From assembly GCF_002684405.1 (NCBI RefSeq), contig NZ_NYVD01000171.1, positions 1 to 36,449 of the forward strand: DNA of 36,449 nucleotides, given 5' to 3'. Source of the DNA: Parvibaculum sp. (GTDB lineage: Bacteria > Pseudomonadota > Alphaproteobacteria > Parvibaculales > Parvibaculaceae). Positions 34,341-36,449 of the stretch are shown here, piece by piece. The first letter of the stretch is position 1; the number at the start of each line of letters is the position of its first letter. Below the pieces are notes generated by a model. It had not been told where the DNA came from and ran no database searches. It was given only the letters and a program-made list of their open reading frames with translations. A program made the position numbers and the translations under genes.

Positions 34341-35441
34341 ATGCGTATTCTCTATTTCATAAATGGGTTCGATCCCGGTGGTGCAGAACACGGGCTTTAT
34401 ACGCTGGTGGAGAACGGTTTTTTCGAAGGGCATGAATTAGAGGTCGTCGGCATGTGCCGGGGGCGGGGAGAGCTCGCGAGCAAGCTTCAGAATGCTTTGG
34501 GGGAAGAGCATTTCCGTATTGCTGATGACCGGGAAAGCCTTTCTTTGTGGGGCGTATTGTGCGGAGCGTATCTTCTTGTTCGCGAACTTCGCCGTTTCCG
34601 TCCCCGGACGGTTGTATTGTCGCTGAAGCAGGCCAACCTGATAGGCCGCCTCGTTTTGAGATTCTTTCCGAGCGTACATTGTGTCTCGTTCGAGCATATC
34701 TCGCGATACCGGGCACGACGAGTGGAGCGGATTTACGCTGTATTGCTCAAATGGACGTCCGGCCGGGTTGACGAGGTCTGGTCGGATTGCGGGGAGACGC
34801 TTGAGGCGACCAGAGGCTATTTCCTGCCTCGCTGGCGGTGCGAGAATGTGGTCCCCCTGTTCTGCCTGGACGAGGCGGTGCCGGAGAAGGGAAGCTACGA
34901 GCCGGGAAGCATCTTGAAGCTTGCTGGTGCGGGTAGGCTCGTTGGCCGGAAGAATTTCGATCGGCTGATCGAAGTCGTGCGCAAGCTCGATGAAGAAGGG
35001 GAGGCGGTGGAGCTCACCATTCTCGGGGACGGCCCTGAATATTCTGCTCTGGAAGCCTTGTGCAAGAAACATAATCTACAGGGAAAGGTCCATCTGGCAG
35101 GCTACCGGGCGCAGTGGTATCGGGAGGCCCTTGAAGCCGACATCTTTCTCAACACAAGTGATACGGAAGGTTTCTGCATCGTTGTCGCGGAGGCTTTGGC
35201 CATTGGCCTACCTGTGATTGCAACCAATGTTGGTGGTATTCGCGAATATGGTCGTGACGGCATCAATATGCTGAAGTTGCATGACGACGGTGTCGAAGAG
35301 ATCGAACAGGCAATCAGACGTCTGCGCGAGGACGAAGGTCTTCGGCGCCGGCTGGGGCGACAGGGCCGGGCCGATATGAAGGCAAGTTACAGTTCCGAAA
35401 CGCTACGAGAAAGAGGGACAGCGGTTCTGTCCGGCCGCTGA
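34341..35441 (+). CDS. GT4 family glycosyltransferase
   Basis: 366 residues, GT-B fold. MRILYFINGFDPGGAEHGLY is the GT4 N-terminus with the GGAE motif. AGRLVGRKNFDRLIE and ILGDGPEYSALEAL begin the donor domain; SDTEGFCIVVAEALAIGLPV has an intact E-x7-E, and ATNVGGIREYGRDGINML follows. ATG at 34341 has GGAG 9 bases upstream; GTG at 34314 and ATG at 34317 are in frame but their extra residues look non-conserved. Cytoplasmic; donor not identifiable. It converges on ugd, with 55 bases between stops that include the palindrome CTGGCGCCAG (35484-35493). Confidence 0.88.
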   Translation: MRILYFINGFDPGGAEHGLYTLVENGFFEGHELEVVGMCRGRGELASKLQNALGEEHFRIADDRESLSLWGVLCGAYLLVRELRRFRPRTVVLSLKQANLIGRLVLRFFPSVHCVSFEHISRYRARRVERIYAVLLKWTSGRVDEVWSDCGETLEATRGYFLPRWRCENVVPLFCLDEAVPEKGSYEPGSILKLAGAGRLVGRKNFDRLIEVVRKLDEEGEAVELTILGDGPEYSALEALCKKHNLQGKVHLAGYRAQWYREALEADIFLNTSDTEGFCIVVAEALAIGLPVIATNVGGIREYGRDGINMLKLHDDGVEEIEQAIRRLREDEGLRRRLGRQGRADMKASYSSETLRERGTAVLSGR

Positions 35442-35496
35442 TAGGCGGCGTTCCGTAATCTTCGGTTGTGCCTGGTGACTGAGCTGGCGCCAGTTG

Positions 35497-36449
35497 CTAC
35501 CGGCCCACACTCGTATAAGCGAACCCTGCCTCGGTCATTTCGTCCCTCTGATAGATGTTGCGAAGGTCGACCATGATGGGCTCTTTGGCATCGCGTGCCA
35601 GTCGGTCGAGATCGAGCGCGCGATATTCGTTCCACTCGGTGACGATGACGATGGCGCTGGCATCCTTCGCTGTCTCATACGGATTGTCGCAATAAACGAC
35701 GCTGTCAGGCAACAGGTGCTTTGCTTCCTTGACGCCTTGCGGGTCGTGCGCCTTTACGGTGGCGCCGCGTTCGATCAGGCCGGGTACGATGTCGAGCGAT
35801 GGGGCATCGCGCATGTCGTCTGTCTCGGGCTTGAAGGTCAGGCCCAGAATACCGATGGTCTTGCCCTTCACGGAGCCGCCGCAGGCGTTCTCGATCTTGT
35901 CGACCATGTTCTTCTTGCGATCCGCATTGACCTCGACGACGGCTTCCACGATCCGGGTCGGTGCCTGGAATTGCTGTGCGGTTCGCACTAGGGCCAGCGT
36001 GTCCTTGGGAAAGCAAGAGCCGCCATAGCCGGGGCCCGCATGCAGGAACTTGGAACCGATACGCCGGTCGAGACCGATGCCGCGGGCCACGTCCTGCACA
36101 TTGGCGCCTGTCTTCTCGCAGATATCGGCCATCTCGTTGATGAAGGTGATCTTGGTCGCCAGAAATGCGTTGGCGGCATATTTGATCAGTTCCGAGGTGC
36201 GGCGATTGGTGAAGACGATCGGTGTCTCGTTCAGGAAAAGAGGGCGATAGAGGGCGCGCAGCACTTCCTTGGCGCGGTCGTCCTCCACGCCAACCACTAC
36301 GCGGTCGGGACGCTTGAAGTCGTCGATGGCCGCTCCCTCCCGCAGGAATTCCGGATTGGAGGCGACGGAAAAGTCTCCCTCCGGTGCCGCCTTGCGGATG
36401 ATGGCTTCCACCTCGTCGGCGGTGCCGACGGGAACGGTCGATTTGGTGA
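35497..36449 (-). CDS. ugd: UDP-glucose 6-dehydrogenase, partial (5' end beyond the window)
   Basis: The visible 316 residues are the middle and C-terminal parts of the enzyme that oxidises UDP-glucose to UDP-glucuronate with 2 NAD+. The catalytic Cys is in GYGGSCFPKDTLAL, the Lys/Asn pair in KYAANAFLATKITFINEM, and the UDP-binding domain runs from GLTFKPETDDMRDAPS to the end (FAYTSVGR). The frame continues left to the window's last base (TKSTVPVGTADEVEA), so the start and the Rossmann NAD domain are outside. UDP-glucuronate is a precursor of acidic exopolysaccharides and of pentoses such as xylose. The gene fits as a nucleotide-sugar supplier for the polymer built here. Confidence 0.95.
   Translation of the reverse strand, partial: TKSTVPVGTADEVEAIIRKAAPEGDFSVASNPEFLREGAAIDDFKRPDRVVVGVEDDRAKEVLRALYRPLFLNETPIVFTNRRTSELIKYAANAFLATKITFINEMADICEKTGANVQDVARGIGLDRRIGSKFLHAGPGYGGSCFPKDTLALVRTAQQFQAPTRIVEAVVEVNADRKKNMVDKIENACGGSVKGKTIGILGLTFKPETDDMRDAPSLDIVPGLIERGATVKAHDPQGVKEAKHLLPDSVVYCDNPYETAKDASAIVIVTEWNEYRALDLDRLARDAKEPIMVDLRNIYQRDEMTEAGFAYTSVGR

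Noticed and set aside
35484-35493. Palindrome CTGGCGCCAG between the GT4 gene and ugd as a terminator
   Set aside because: It has no loop and no T-run, and a 10-base G+C-rich palindrome is not rare in such DNA.

Overview
The window looks like part of an alphaproteobacterial chromosome given over to cell-surface carbohydrate biosynthesis. The evidence is high G+C coding DNA, LPS inner-core sugar genes (hldE, gmhA, kdsD), a bactofilin, an ExoP/GumC-type co-polymerase and many tightly packed or overlapping genes. I cannot name the genus from sequence alone. I saw no tRNA, rRNA, CRISPR array, insertion sequence or phage gene.

Layout. (1) 0.25-4.2 kb: hldE (+) converges on gmhA (-); a tail-anchored bactofilin and a GT10 (fucosyltransferase-like) glycosyltransferase follow. 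(2) 4.4-8.9 kb: a two-gene unit encoding a TPR plus outer-membrane beta-barrel protein of the Slam/SlipAM type, and a 1020-residue exported protein with a FecR-like domain and three copies of a beta-rich module. It ends at a strong bidirectional terminator shared with kdsD (-). (3) 10.2-14.7 kb: four overlapping or abutting genes: a YbhN-type membrane protein, a HAD-UbiA fusion, a DprE1-like flavoenzyme and a DprE2-like SDR. Together these resemble the pathway to polyprenyl-phosphate-arabinose. (4) 14.8-21.9 kb: a PPP-type metallophosphatase, a short GumB-like export lipoprotein, a small secreted acidic protein of unknown function, an outer-membrane barrel, a tyrosine autokinase/co-polymerase and a one-helix membrane protein. 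This is a polymer export machine. (5) 21.9-36.4 kb: the repeat-unit and polymerisation genes, on alternating strands: two O-antigen ligase/polymerase-like membrane proteins, one Wzx-like flippase, five soluble glycosyltransferases (four GT4-like, one GT2), two methyltransferases, a polytopic protein that may be a GT-C enzyme, and a partial ugd running off the right end. The section from about 23.6 to 27.8 kb is visibly more A+T-rich than its surroundings and looks acquired.

How the genes fit together (inference): nucleotide sugars, including UDP-glucuronate from Ugd, feed glycosyltransferases that build a lipid-linked repeat. Wzx flips it, a Wzy-like protein polymerises it under control of the autokinase, and the short export lipoprotein plus the barrel carry it out. 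The DprE-type operon may supply a lipid-linked pentose to a GT-C enzyme. The Slam-like pair is probably a separate surface-protein secretion system.

Points most worth checking: the Slam-like barrel with its triplicated partner; the four-gene polyprenyl-phosphopentose operon; the unknown protein between the export lipoprotein and its likely barrel partner; and a GT4 gene whose conserved N-terminus is in frame but has no ATG, GTG or TTG start.
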